From NCBI GenBank assembly GCA_027257055.1, contig JAPVLO010000161.1, positions 1,488,001-1,552,000 of the forward strand: a stretch of 64,000 nucleotides of DNA. Reading direction: 5' to 3'. This DNA is from Cephalopachus bancanus (taxonomy: Eukaryota; Chordata; Mammalia; Primates; Tarsiidae). The stretch's first letter is position 1. Every line of letters starts with the position of its first letter. The notes under the pieces are model-generated. The model saw nothing but the letters and a program-made list of their open reading frames with translations. It did not search any database and was not told the origin of the DNA. This document shows, piece by piece, positions 1 through 10,516 of this stretch. The position numbers and the translations under genes were made by a program.

Positions 1-2040
1 ATATAAAATAGTAATCTTAAGGAAACTCAGTGAGATATAAGAGAATGTAGATAAACTATACTAATAAATCAGTAAAAGAATTCATAATCTGAAAGAGAAA
101 TTCAACAAACCGATAACATAAAAAAGCAGAAAACTTGGAACTGAAGAATTCAGTTAACTATATATATACACTTTTTCTGCCAAGCAGAACAAAAGAAGAC
201 AGGTGTTTTTAAATAAATCAACTAAACAAACAAACAAAAAATACAAAATAAATAAAGCCTACATGACATATGGAACACAAAACAGTAAGGAAGTATTCAA
301 ATTTTGGGAGTTCCAGAGGAGAGGAGATGGGAAAAAACATAGAAAATAAATTTAATAAAATAATCACTAAAAACTTCCCAAGTCTTGTGAGAGCTATACA
401 CATCCAGTTGGACACTCAAAGATCCCCAAATAGATTCAATCTTAAAAGTCTTCTTTGAGACACATTATAGTCAAACTGTCAAAAGTCAAAGATAAAGAGA
501 TAATTCTAAAATCAGCAAGAGAAAAGAATCAAATCATTCATAAGACTAATAGCAGATTTCTCAGCAGAAACCTTAAAGACAAGGAGAGATTAAGATAATA
601 TATTCAAAGTTCTAAAGAAAAAAACTTTCAGCCAATAACACTACACCCAGTAAAGCTATCCTTCAGAAAAGAAGGAGGAATAATCTTCCCCAAATAAACA
701 CCAACAGAAAATTTATCATCAGATGGGCTCTAAAAGAAATACTTTTGAAATTCCCACACCTGGAAGTGAAAGAATGATATCTGCCATCATGAAAACACAC
801 AAAAATATAAAGCTCGCTGGTAGAACAGATATATAAAGGAGAAAGAGAAAGGAATCAGATGTTATAAATAACCCAAAACACAAAGTCATCAAGGTAAATA
901 ATAAAAAAGGAAGAAAAGAACAAAGATATACAAAACTATCAGCAAACAGTTAACAAAATGGTAAGAGTAATTTCTCACCTATCAATAATAATTTTGAATG
1001 TAAATGATTTATATTACCTGCTTAAAAGGTATAGAGTAGTTGAAAGGATAAAAAAGCAAGACCCAGCTCTGTGCTGTCTATAAGAAACTCTTCACCTGTA
1101 AAACTTACATAGACTAAAAGGAAAAGAATTTAAAATATTCGCACAATGGAAACCAAAGTTATGCAGGAGTAGCTATACTTATATCAGACAAAATAGACTT
1201 TCAGTTAAAAAAAAAGAGAGAGATAAAGAAGGCCTTTATACAATAGCAATGGAATCAATTCAGTAAGAAGCTATAACAATTATAAATACATATGCACTCA
1301 GCACCAGAGCATTCAGACACATAGAGCAAATATTGTCAGCGCTAAAGACACAGATATATACAACAAGAGTTGGAGATTTCAACACTCCACTTCAGCGTTG
1401 GAGAGATCATATAGACAGAAAATCAACAAAAAAAGTTGGAATTAATCTGTACTATAGACCAAATGGAATTAACACACATTTACGGAACATTTCTTCCAAC
1501 AACTGCAGAATCCACATTCTTTTCAGCAGCACACGAAAATTTTCTAGACTAGACCATATACTAGAGTGCAAAACAAGTCTCAACAAATTTTCAAAAATCA
1601 AAATTATACCAAGTATCTTCTCAGACCACAATGGAATAAAACTAGAATCAATAACAAGAGGAACTGTGGAAACTGTACAAATATAGTATAAATAAACAAC
1701 ATGCTCCCAAAGAATGATTGAATCAATTTAAAAAATAGAAGAAAATAAAAGAATTTCTTGAAACTAATGAAAATGGCAACAGAACACACCAAAACCTGTG
1801 AGATATAGCAAAAGTAGTGCTCAGAGGGAAGCTTACAGAAAGAAATGCTTCCATCAAAAAAGTAGAAAAATTTCAAAAATTTGACAGTCTATATCAAGGA
1901 ACTAGGAAATCAAGGAAAAACCAAACCCAAAATTGGTAGAAGAAAAGAAATAACAACATTAGAACAGAACTAAACAAAATAGTGACTCGGAAAAAAATGC
2001 AAAGTATCAATGAAATGGAAAGTTGGTTCTTAGAAAAGAC
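1..2040 (+). mobile_element. Old LINE-1 (L1M type): ORF1 3' part to ORF2 endonuclease
   Basis: The strand reads through an old L1: ORF1 RNA-binding region (GGAGTTCCAGAGGAGA near 310, then AACTTCCCAAGTCTTG and GACACATTATAGTCAAACTGTCAAAAG), the ORF1 end near 660-780, the inter-ORF region, and the ORF2 endonuclease. It stops near 2040, just after AGTTGGTTCTTAGAAAAGAC. No poly(A) follows, so the element is 3'-truncated here. It starts before the window. Many stops and frameshifts make it inactive. The subfamily within L1MB-L1ME is not assigned. Confidence 0.88.
1333..1686 (+). pseudogene. L1 ORF2 endonuclease domain fragment (dead)
   Basis: A 117-codon open stretch encodes the second half of the apurinic-like endonuclease of L1 ORF2p, which nicks target DNA for target-primed reverse transcription. 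The GDFNTPL block is at about residues 14-20, DHIL at about 74-77, and the catalytic SDHNG block at about 97-101. The upstream catalytic part and the whole reverse transcriptase are missing or out of frame. The first codon is TTG, so this is a surviving frame and not a translated gene. Confidence 0.8.
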
Positions 2041-2044
2041 ATGA

Positions 2045-2132
2045 TCACAGATATGACCCTTCCTCCTTTCACCTGTCCTCCCGTCTTCTCTCCCTCTCTC
2101 CCTTCTTCCTTCCTTTCCCCCTTCCTTCACAT
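2045..2132. repeat. Pyrimidine-rich low-complexity tract
   Basis: Runs of CCTTCCTCC, TCCCTCTCTCCC and TTCCTTTCCCCC form a CT-rich patch between the L1 end and the L2. It is antisense purine-rich. No gene signal is seen. Confidence 0.8.
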
Positions 2133-2135
2133 TCA

Positions 2136-2850
2136 TCCAGTCAATACTTTTTGATCACTTACTGTGTGCCAGACACTCTTCTAGGCATTAAACACATAGC
2201 AACAAACAAGTTAGACCAGATTGTTACATTCCAGAAGCACATAGTCTAAGTGAAGAAACAGATTAAAAAAAAAATTAAGTACAAAAGTTTTAAAAAATAA
2301 TAACAAAAAGTTTCCAAAGGGGTAAGTGATACGGAGTAAGCATAGCAGGGTGATAGCATAGCAAGTAGCTGGTCAGCAGGGGAAACCTTGGATGAGGAGT
2401 TTTGGGAGGATCATTCAGAGGAGTTACCTTAGAGCTAAAGGACGAGGGAGAGTTAATGCAGAAATCTAGCGTATGTGTATTTTAAGAAGAGGCAATTCCT
2501 TTCCTAGGAAAGAAATCAGGTTTGAATGTATGAGAAAAGGAAGCAGACAGTGAGACACCACAGACCTGCAGCAAAACAAACCAAGAGAACTGGTAAGCGA
2601 AGCTTAGGAGAAGAAGGCAGAGGTCAGCTTATTACAAATAATAAGTTACAAATTTTGCTTATTAGAGATTTTAAGCAGAGAAGTGTCATGATCTGCTTCA
2701 GATTTTCAATGACTGCTTTGGCAGTTGTATGATAAGAGACAAGCATGGATACAACTAGATGTGTAGGAGGCTTTTGTGAAAATCCAGGTGAGAGATCGTG
2801 ATCATTTAGGCCAGGATAAAGCAACAGAGATGGGAGCTCATGAACAGAGC
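2136..2850 (-). mobile_element. L2 LINE, 3' half
   Basis: Read on the plus strand it starts as an inverted L2 3' end (CACTTACTGTGTGCCAGACACTCTTCTAGGC). It continues through the deeper L2 landmarks AGCAGAGAAGTGTCATGATCTG near 2680 and AATCCAGGTGAGAGATCGTGAT near 2780. No reading frame is left. L2 is an ancient mammal-wide element. Confidence 0.8.
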
Positions 2851-3004
2851 AACCAGGTTGAAGAATCTTGTTCAGGCCTACACCTAAGTCTATCTGTAGA
2901 CCTTCAACACTTTAATTCCAAAATTACTTTGACCATTTACCAACTTTCTATCAAATTCCTCATTGTATCTGTTGAGTCTCAGTAATGCCATGTAGCCCAC
3001 TAGT

Positions 3005-3275
3005 CTAAGACATAGTGACTTAAAAAGAATCCTTTATTCTCACTACAAATCTCCAGGTCATCTGGTGGCTGGCTCATACAAGCTGAGCTCCCTGTACATC
3101 TGTGACCAACATGCAGGAGGGGGTGGATAACCTGGGCTGAACCCAAATGGAGGAGCTTGGCTCTACTCCCAATATCTCTCAGCCTCTTCCTGGGTTCAGC
3201 TGGTTATCCTAGGCATTTCCTTCCTGTGGGCATGGCACAGGTGTACTAGTTCAAGTTCAATCATGCAGGAACTTT
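3005..3275. repeat. Possible ancient interspersed repeat, family not resolved
   Basis: The block starts GACTTAAAAAGAATCCTTTATTCTC and contains CTGGTGGCTGGCTCATACAAGC. It resembles the old mammalian repeats that begin GTGGCTTAAAACAACAACCATTTATT. I cannot assign the family or strand with confidence. The 150 bases before it (2851-3004) show nothing recognisable. Confidence 0.35.
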
Positions 3276-3288
3276 AAAAAGTCTCCTC

Positions 3289-3492
3289 CTCCTGAGCAGC
3301 GAGACCTCATCTCTACAATAAAATCAAAAAATTAGCCAGGCGTGATAGCGCGCGCCTGTAGTTCCAGCTACTCGGAAGGCTAAGGTGGAAGGATCGCCGG
3401 AGCCCAGCAGGTCGAGGCTGCGGTGGCCGGGAGCGGCCACTGCACTCCAGTCTGGGCAACGGAGTGAGACTCCAACTCAGAAAAAAAAAAAG
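3289..3492 (+). mobile_element. Alu, 5'-truncated
   Basis: The element starts in the middle of the left arm (GAGCAGCGAGACCTCATCTC) and keeps the full right arm, including GTGGCCGGGAGCGGCCAC at 3423-3440 and a tail of A residues. It is preceded by AAAAAGTCTCCTC (3276-3288), which recurs after the next Alu at 3755-3767. The two Alus therefore sit within one target duplication or arrived in sequence at one site. Confidence 0.95.
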
Positions 3493-3754
3493 TCCTCATG
3501 GCCTGTAATACTAGCACTTTGGGAGGCTAAGGTGATAGAATCGCCTGAGCCCATGGGTCAAGACCAGCCTGGGCAACATGGCAAGACCTCGTCTCTACAA
3601 TAAATCAAAAAATTAGCCAGGAGTGGTAGTGCATCTATAGTTCCAACTACTTGGAAGGCTAAGGTGGAAAGATGACCTGAGTCCAGCAGGTTAAAGCTGT
3701 GGTGGCAGTGAGCGTGCCACTGGAGGACAGAGTGAGACTCCAACTCAAAAAAAA
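3493..3754 (+). mobile_element. Alu, nearly full length, tandem with the previous one
   Basis: It follows the A-tail of the upstream Alu directly, starting GGCCTGTAATACTAGCACTTTGG and ending GAGACTCCAACTCAAAA. The junction AAAGTCCTCATGG looks like a decayed copy of the flanking AAAGTCTCCTC. This copy is more diverged than the upstream one: its hairpin region reads GTGGTGGCAGTGAGCGTGCCAC. Confidence 0.93.
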
Positions 3755-3767
3755 AAAAAGTCTCCTC

Positions 3768-4790
3768 TTGTATCACTGGCAAAAACAAGTCTCAAAAGAT
3801 CAAACCTGGAATCAAGGGGCCAGGAATACATTCTTTCTCTTTATGCAAAGAAACCAAAGTCACATGGCCAAGGGTTGGGTTGTAGGGTAAAGGCTGGCAC
3901 CATGAGTGCAATCTACTACACTCAAGGTCCTGCTCAGGCCTGTGCCCACAAGCAAGATGGGTCAAATATAGTGGGTGCTTGAGAGTAGCAGGCTTCCCCC
4001 ACCCTCCCTTTCTATGGTGATAGTTCAAATCATCATTATTATTAAGGCAGCATTATTTGAAGCAGCCTTTATTGCTCAGTAAAGAAGATGCGGTTGCCGC
4101 TGCAGCGATTCCAGTCCCCATGGAAAATTTCCAGTCATGGTAGTTTATTAATATTAAAGAAGATGGTCACTGTGATAAGAAAGAAGGATGTAGCCTTCAG
4201 TAGTGAAAATAAGCAGACTTCCTAGAGAATATTGCACTGCAGACAAATGCAAACCAGATAAATTGATGAGGCTTCCTGAAACCATTCTGCAAAGTTAATA
4301 TTTCAAGCCACACTGTTAAGTCAAATCTGGAACATGAATGAGCTACCGTGACCATGAGCTATAAGACACCTGAAGCTCAGCTGTTCCCAGTTAGGTGAGA
4401 CTAAAGCTTCAGATGATGATTTCATCAATTGACCCATAAGGTTAAGTGAGGACAAAAGTCAAAGACTTTTCATCTGGCAAGTGCTCCCCACCAGGGGAAT
4501 AAAAAAGCCAACTTCAGGGGAGGGTCAGACTGATAATGAGAAGATATTTAGGACACTTCCTGCATATGTGGGAAGAAAGTTGGTTTTCTCCTTTGGGGAA
4601 AGAGCTGTTCCAGTTTTTTATTTGTTTTGATAGCAAAGTGATGCATAAAATAATGTGCAAAATGAGTGCTACATAAACAAATTATAGCAGTGCTGAGCTC
4701 ACCAAGTGTGAGGCATGTTGAGTTCGCCAAATGGCACACACATTCCCTATGGGGCTAAACCAAGTGAAGAGAGAGTCCTTGCAACTATGG
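3768..4790. other. No recognised gene or repeat (about 1 kb)
   Basis: I see single-copy-looking DNA with short unrelated open frames on both strands, no splice-flanked exon and no poly(A) tail. It may hold repeats too old to recognise by eye. Confidence 0.5.
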
Positions 4791-4794
4791 CCTC

Positions 4795-4830
4795 TGTGCG
4801 TGCGTGTGTGTGTGTGTGTATGTGTATGTT
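4795..4830. repeat. (TG)n microsatellite
   Basis: The tract reads GTGCGTGCGTGTGTGTGTGTGTGTATGTGTATG. It is short and interrupted. It abuts an inverted L2 end. Confidence 0.95.
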
Positions 4831-4835
4831 TAACA

Positions 4836-4962
4836 TTCATTCCACAAACATTTATTATATGCTCATTCTGCAGCAAACATTATGCAAGAGCTGAAGAAGA
4901 TGGGGAAAAAATAAGGATAGATTCTGCTCTCGTGGGCTCATTTTCTTCCTAGTAAGGAAGAA
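4836..4962 (-). mobile_element. L2 LINE 3' end
   Basis: The inverted L2 terminus CATTCATTCCACAAACATTTATTATATGC is followed by AGATTCTGCTCTCGTGGGCTC, which corresponds to the usual CCCTGCCCTCATGGAGCTTAC. It is non-coding. Confidence 0.8.
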
Positions 4963-5644
4963 AAATGTGTGAAAATGTAATTGTGATGCAAGCCATCACA
5001 TGTGCATCTATGTTTGTCTGTGTGTGCTTTTGTGTTCATCCGAGCAACCTCCTGCCTTATAAACATGCTTGCAAGGGTCTCACAATTTCAAAGCCACTCT
5101 TACAACCCAGTCAGTCAACTTCGATGGATGTCCCAGGGATCATGAGCAAGACAAGCCAGGATGCTAGAAGGAGAGGCCAAGGTGGGAGCAATTCTCCAGG
5201 CTCCTGCTATCAACCCTGCCTGCTTGAGGACAATGAGAGCTGTAGATGATAAGGCAGACAAGGCCAAGAACAGGCCAAGAAAAAAAAGGAACAAATAGGT
5301 TTCATGTTCCACTGTGAAAAGGCTCCTTAAATTAACGTATCCGTGAAGAAGTGTATTGGAAGCCCAATTCCTGGAATGGAGAATCTCTAAGGATCCAGGT
5401 GTTGCCTGTGGCCTAACAGAGTTCTGGGCAAAGTTTCCACATTTCTAGACATTGCAGTGCAGTCCTGAGAAAAGCTTTCAGTTTAGTGAAACTTAACAAC
5501 TCAAGAGTAGAGTCATAAAGGCCTTGACTTTCTTTAGTTATCATAGACCATTACTCTTAAAATGCTAAAACATTCCTGAGGTTCCCTTGGAAGATGAGGA
5601 TTTAAATGTGACTCAGGTTTCACATCTGTGAATAATTTTGCTTT
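4963..5644. other. No recognised gene or repeat
   Basis: An open frame of 94 codons lies at 4965-5249 (+), but it has no recognisable domain, initiates in ordinary AT-rich sequence, and overlaps an antisense frame of similar length. I take it as chance. Confidence 0.5.
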
Positions 5645-5649
5645 ACAGG

Positions 5650-6085
5650 TGTTCTCATCTGTTTGCTATTGCTTATAACAGAATACCTGAAACTTGGTAA
5701 TTTGTGAAGGAATGGAATGTATTTCTTACAGTTATGGAAGCTGAAGAGTCCATGGTCAAGGGGCCACACCTGGTGAGGGCCTTTTTGCTGGTGGAGATTC
5801 TCTGCAGAGTCCCAATGTGGCACAGAGCATCATATGGTTAGGGGACTGAGTGTGCTCCCTCAGGTCTCTGTCCCTCCTCTTATAAAGACACCAGTCCCAT
5901 TCCTGAGATAACCATTAATCAATTAGACATCAATCCATTACTCCATGAGTGGATTAATCCAATCATGAGGACAGAGCCATTATGACCCCAGTCACCTCTT
6001 AGATGTCCCACCCCTCAATACTGCCACACTGGGAATTCAGTTTCAACACAAGTTTTGGAGGGAACAAAATAGTCAAACCACAGCA
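5650..6085 (-). mobile_element. Solo MaLR LTR (MST/THE1-like)
   Basis: The plus strand shows the inverted MaLR LTR: TTGCTATTGCTTATAACAGAATACCTGAAAC at one end and GAGGGAACAAAATAGTCAAACCACAGCA at the other. The LTR ends in TG...CA and is flanked by ACAGG (5645-5649) and ATAGG (6086-6090), a decayed 5-bp target duplication. It is a solo LTR; no internal sequence follows. Confidence 0.85.
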
Positions 6086-6351
6086 ATAGGTTTACAGATT
6101 ATAGCAGCTGAATGCTTGTAAACAAAGGCTAATTGAATGTGTTTTAAATGTTCATTTCAGTAAATAAAATTCTGAGTCATAGTAAAACAATGGAAATGTC
6201 CCATATATGCAAAGCCCTGGTGTTCTGTATATGTATTCAAATTTACTTCATTTACTCATATATGAATGTAATTACTTATTTAACAAACAATGATTGCTCC
6301 AGTCGTTGTATTATAAAATTAAGTATAATCAAGTATTTTAAATTCTAAATT

Positions 6352-6769
6352 TAATCTCCTAGGGTTGCCATAGAGAAGTACCATGGCCTGGGTGGCTTAA
6401 GACAACAGAAATTTGTGCTTTTGCAATACTAGTAGACAGAAGAAAGGTGTTGGTAGGGTTGTGACACCTTGAAGGCTCTAGGGGAACTGTTTCACATTTT
6501 TATCTTCTGGTGACACTGGTATTTCTTGGCATTCCTTGGCTTGCAGCTGTATAAATCCAATTTCTTTCTCTATCTTCCTTCTGCATCTGTCTCTTCTTTT
6601 TCTTATGAGGACACCAGTCATATTGGATTAGGACCCTAATAATAACCTTGTTTTAACTTGATTACATCTGCAAAGACTCAGTTTCCAAATAAGGTCACAC
6701 TCACAGGTCCTAGGGATTAAGATTTAAGCATGTCTTTTGGGAGGATACATTTTGACTCATAACGGGTGC
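6352..6769 (-). mobile_element. MLT1-type MaLR LTR
   Basis: The sequence runs from TAGGGTTGCCATAGAGAAGTACCATGG through CTTATGAGGACACCAGTCATATTGGATTAGG and ACTTGATTACATCTGCAAAGACTC to GGGAGGATACATTTTGACTCATAACG. This is the inverted MLT1 consensus order. The 260 bases before it (6091-6351) and 300 after it (6770-7074) show nothing recognisable. Confidence 0.85.
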
Positions 6770-7074
6770 CCAAAAGTAGAAAGGCCAAGCACCAGCTTGT
6801 CTTGAAGAAGTGTTACGCTACTTAGTATTGAAAGATGAGCAGAAGTTTGACAGGAGTGGAAGAGAAAATCCAAAAAAGAGGAATTGAATTATTCTGTAGG
6901 CTAGAAGCATGAAACAGAAAGGTGTGTGTTCAAGGAACTACAGTCAGTTCAGAATGGGTAGTATAGCAGTAGTTTAATGCAGGGGTTGCAGTAGCTTGTC
7001 TCAAAGATAAACATTGCTAATTACTTTCCTAGTATTTACACATGTCATTATTCTATCAAGAAATAAAGTCTATT

Positions 7075-7435
7075 TGCTGTGGTCTGAATGCCTATGTCCC
7101 CCTAAAATTTATATATGGAAACCTAATCCCCCAAATGGTAGTATTAAAAGATGGAGCCGTTGGGAAGTGATTTGGTCATGACTCACCTTCATGAATGGGT
7201 TTAATGTCTTTATAAAAAGGACTCAAGGGAGCTTGTTCACCTTTTCTACCCTGTGAGGACATAGCTGGAAGGCACCATCTATGAACCAGCAAGCAAGTCC
7301 TCACCAGACACTGAATCTGCTGGCATCTTGTGCTTGGGCCTCCCCATCTCTAGAACTGTAAGAAATACATTTCTATTGTTTATAAGCCACCCAGCCTATG
7401 GTATTTTGTTATAGTAGCCAAAGCGAACTAAGATA
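7075..7435 (+). mobile_element. Solo MST LTR (MaLR)
   Basis: It starts TGCTGTGGTCTGAATGCC and ends AGCGAACTAAGATA, with TATGAACCAGCAAGCAAGTCCTCACCAGACAC in the middle, as in MST LTRs. Flanks CTATT (7070-7074) and CTTTT (7436-7440) are a likely 5-bp duplication with one change. The following 350 bases (7436-7785) are unassigned. Confidence 0.88.
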
Positions 7436-7785
7436 CTTTTCTTCACTTCTCTTGAGTATGGTCTAGATTTAGTGACATGACTTGTTTAATCAAAAGAATG
7501 AGGAAAAAGTGGAAATCTGAATCTTCTAAAGCTACGTCATAATCTTGCAGCTTCTGCTTGGATTTTTGAAACACTCACACTTGGAAGCCAGCCACAGCTA
7601 TTTCTATTGCACCTAGACCAGTACTTACACAGAAGAAGCTTTTAATAAATATTTGGTGAAGTCATATCTATTGCGGAGATAGAAGAAGTAGAAAAGTAAA
7701 ACAAGATTTGGTCAAAGTTTGCAGGTTTGTGAATGGTACTGTTCTAAAGAACTAGGAGTCTAGGGGAGAGGTGTTTGGGAGGATT

Positions 7786-8072
7786 ATTTTTTTTTTTGAG
7801 TCGGAGTCTCACTCTGTCGCCCAGACTGGAGTGCAGTGGCTGCTCCCAGCCACCGCAGCCTCAACCTGCTGGGCTCCGGCGATCCTTCCGCCTCAGCCTT
7901 CCGAGTAGCTGGAATTACAGGCGTGCGCTACCACACCCGGCTCATTTTTTGATTTATGGTAGAGATGAGGTCTCGCCTCCCCAGGCAGGTCTCGAACCCG
8001 CGGGCTTAGGCAATCCACTCGCCTCAGCCTCCCAAAGGCGCGGGATTACTGGCTGAACCACCGAGTCTGTCT
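7786..8072 (-). mobile_element. Alu
   Basis: A complete inverted dimer: poly(T), then GAGTCGGAGTCTCACTCTGTCGCCC, through to GGCGCGGGATTACTGGCTGAACCACCGAG. It is high in CpG and carries the lineage-type right arm, so it is among the younger copies here. Confidence 0.95.
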
Positions 8073-8105
8073 GACTGGATTTCTTGAACTCCTTTTCAGA
8101 CCCTC

Positions 8106-8572
8106 TGTAATAGTCAGGGTTCTCCAGGAAACAGAACCCATAAGATATATTTATATATATGGAGTTTTCTCACCTTATTATGGAGGCTGAGAAATTCCAG
8201 TGTCTGTGATAGGAAACCCAAAAGAGCTGGCAGTGTAGTTCCAGACAATGTCTGAATGCCTGAGAACCAGGAGGGCCAGTGGTGTAAATTTCTGTCCAAG
8301 AGCAGAAGAAGACTAATGTTCCAGCTCAAGCAGTGAAGCAGAGAGAGAGAGAGAGAAAAAAATTCTCCCCCATTTCACATTTTTATAGTATTTAGGACTC
8401 CAGTGGATTTAACAAAGCCCATCCATATTGGGAAGAGAAAACAGCTTTATTCTGCCCACTAATTCATGTTAATTTAATTTGGAAAAACCTTCACAGACAC
8501 ACCAAGAATATTGTCTCACCAAATATCTGAGCACTCTATGACCTAATCAATTTACAAATAAATTAGCCATCA
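8106..8572 (-). mobile_element. MLT2-type ERVL LTR
   Basis: Inverted MLT2 landmarks in order: AGTCAGGGTTCTCCAGGAAACAGAACC, a TATATATTTATATATAT patch, CCAGTGGTGTAAATTTCTGTCC, CAGCTCAAGCAGTGAAGCAGAGAGAGA and AATTAGCCATCA. It is a solo LTR. The next 400 bases (8573-8970) are unassigned. Confidence 0.82.
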
Positions 8573-8974
8573 CTCTTCTTTTACTTCCACTGCTGTCCCT
8601 TTTAATTGGTGACTAAATGAGACAAAAAGTGTATGTTCAACACATGAAGATTAAGAATATACATTCCATGTTCTTATTTTTTAAAAGCTAGTGAGGCAAG
8701 TATATTCTATATTTCTTTCTAGAAGACAAAATATCTAAATAAAGTTGTGTTTTGTACACATTTCTGATAATATTCTTTTGGGGAAATCAGTGCTTCATAT
8801 TCTGGAAGTAGCTCCCATACTTCTGGTCTAGCCAGGCCTTCTGCTCATCACGTGCCCATGGCCAGCTATTCTAGGTCTGGGTCTCCAAGCACCGGCCAGA
8901 ACTTTCTCTTTCTGTTTGGATCACTTCACCCTGTCAAGCATAAAAATCCCCAAAACTCTATACTTAGTACTTTT

Positions 8975-9209
8975 GTTTGTTTGTTTGTTTTTTGAGTAGG
9001 AGTCTCACTCTGTCACCCAGGCTGGAGTACAGTGGCATGCTGCTCACGGTCACTGGGCTCAGGTGATCCTTCCGCCTTAGCCTTCCAAGCAGATGGAACT
9101 ACAGGCATGTGCCACCATGTCCGGCTACTTTTTTGATTTATTGTAGAGATGAGTTCTCATCAAGTTGCCTGGGCTGATCTCAAACCTGTGGGCTCAGGCA
9201 ATCCTCTCA
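8975..9209 (-). mobile_element. Alu, first piece (split by an insertion)
   Basis: Poly(T)/TTTG tail, then GAGTAGGAGTCTCACTCTGTCACCC through GGGCTCAGGCAATCCTCTCA. The element stops abruptly in the left arm. Its missing end (TTGGCTTCCCAAAGTGCTGGG) resumes at 9873, so 663 bases have been inserted. Confidence 0.93.
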
Positions 9210-9872
9210 GGGCTCTGGGGGCAGGAGACTGTGACAATGATGTTTTAAACACTTTAAAGTTATTCCTTTAAATGCGGCACCTTTCCCCTCCTCCCAAGTG
9301 TGGCAACTGTCGGCCCCTTCCCCTCAAAAAACCGTAAAAGACCACGTTGTGAATTCCAAAATGTTATCTGAAATGTCAGCATGACCGGGAGGGAGACTTT
9401 GGTCATGCGTCTGAAAATGTTGCCACAGATCTTGAGTCGTGCTGAAACCGCACATGGGCTTCGAACTTGGGGGGGGGTGAAGGGCTATGAATCTGGGCTG
9501 CAAATCCTGGAACACCTGTGTGTTGCTTTGAGCGGGTTTTTTGGTAACAATGCCAACCTGTCTCCCTGTGACCCGGTTGTAGGATACATTAAACTCGTTT
9601 TCTCCCAGCTTCTGCCTCTCGTCTTTGGCCGCGAGGGAAGCAGCTGATTCCTTGGGTCAGACCATAAAGTCGGGATGTGCTGTGTTCCCATGGAACGTGC
9701 CACGCTGACTGGGGCTTGGGGGCTGTCCAGGCCGTGGGGACGCCGTGGAGGCAGCTCCCCCACACCGGCCTCCTGAAGAGCCCGGTCTCTGCCCATGTCT
9801 GGGCGTGGCCTCCAGTGTCCCTCATACCCGCTCACAGGGACTTAGTTCACCCAGCCCTTGTACGCACAGCCG
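9210..9872. other. 663-bp CpG-rich insert splitting an Alu; LTR-like, unnamed
   Basis: This stretch is GC-rich and has a CpG roughly every 25 bases, unlike its neighbours. It contains an ATTAAA hexamer at 9588-9593 followed by a CTCGTTTTCTCC/CTGCCTCTCGTC tract, the arrangement of an R-U5 boundary in a retroviral LTR. I see no Alu, L1, MaLR or MLT match. No clear direct repeat flanks it, and no TG...CA ends can be fixed with certainty. A 116-codon antisense frame (9485-9835) starts only at GTG and is probably a by-product of the GC content. A solo LTR of an unrecognised endogenous retrovirus is my best guess; a captured single-copy sequence is possible. Confidence 0.5.
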
Positions 9873-9928
9873 TCTTGGCTTCCCAAAGTGCTGGGATTAT
9901 AGGCATGAGTCACCGTGCCCAGTCAGAA
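9873..9928 (-). mobile_element. Alu, second piece (5' head of the split element)
   Basis: CTTGGCTTCCCAAAGTGCTGGGATTATAGGCATGAGTCACCGTGCCC is the inverted Alu head. It joins in register with the piece ending at 9209. Confidence 0.92.
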
Positions 9929-9965
9929 CATTGTTTTTAATGAAAAAAGCCAAGCATCTTTTATA

Positions 9966-10016
9966 AGTTGTCAATTTTAATTCAATTTTAAAGTTGTCAA
10001 TTTTAATTCTTACAAT
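9966..10016. repeat. Short tandem duplication
   Basis: AGTTGTCAATTTTAATTC occurs twice in about 50 bases (near 9966 and 9991), a local duplication of roughly 25 bp. Confidence 0.85.
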
Positions 10017-10189
10017 TGTTTCTCTCTTCAAGTATTTGATCTGCCCAAAGGTAAAAAAACTGAAGCATATGTTTTATGATTTTCTAACCATGACTTAGTC
10101 AATTACTGGTAAAGCCAAACCAGTGCCATAACTCTGAGTATTTAAAGGGTTTCTCTTCACCGGTCTCCCTGCTCCCACTGACTATAATC

Positions 10190-10470
10190 TATTTTCAGTA
10201 CCACAGCTGTTTATTCATAAATCTAATCATGACACTCCCCTATTCAAAATCCTCCAATGACTTTCTCTATCACTTGGAATGGCATTCAAAATCTTTACCA
10301 TGACCTACAAGGCCCTATATGATCTGACAATGCCGCTTTCTTAGCTCTCATCTCCTACCTCTTTTCTCCTCATTTACTCCATTCTGGCTTCACACACTTT
10401 TCTGCCAATCTATAAATACACACAAACATAGCCTGTCTCAGGGCTATTGTACTTGCTTCTCTAAGAAAGC
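10190..10470 (+). mobile_element. L2 LINE fragment
   Basis: L2 plus-strand landmarks in order: AATCATGACACTCCCCTATTC, AAATCCTCCAATGACTTTC, CTACAAGGCCCTATATGATCTG, CTCATCTCCTACCTC and CTCAGGGCTATTGTACTTGC. It is non-coding. It is interrupted at its 3' side by the next L1. Confidence 0.85.
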
Positions 10471-10516
10471 ACTCAATTTTGAGAATAAAGCTTTATTTAA
10501 AACTTAGTGCAACACA

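Noticed and set aside
4731..4952. CVCVCVCV and HTHTHT peptides
   Set aside because: Translations of TG/CA microsatellites; the same applies at 35.5, 48.4 and 50.1 kb.
9381..9647. 88-codon plus-strand frame in the CpG-rich insert as a gene
   Set aside because: Several frames are open on both strands at once, as expected in GC-rich DNA, and the reading resembles no known retroviral or cellular protein.
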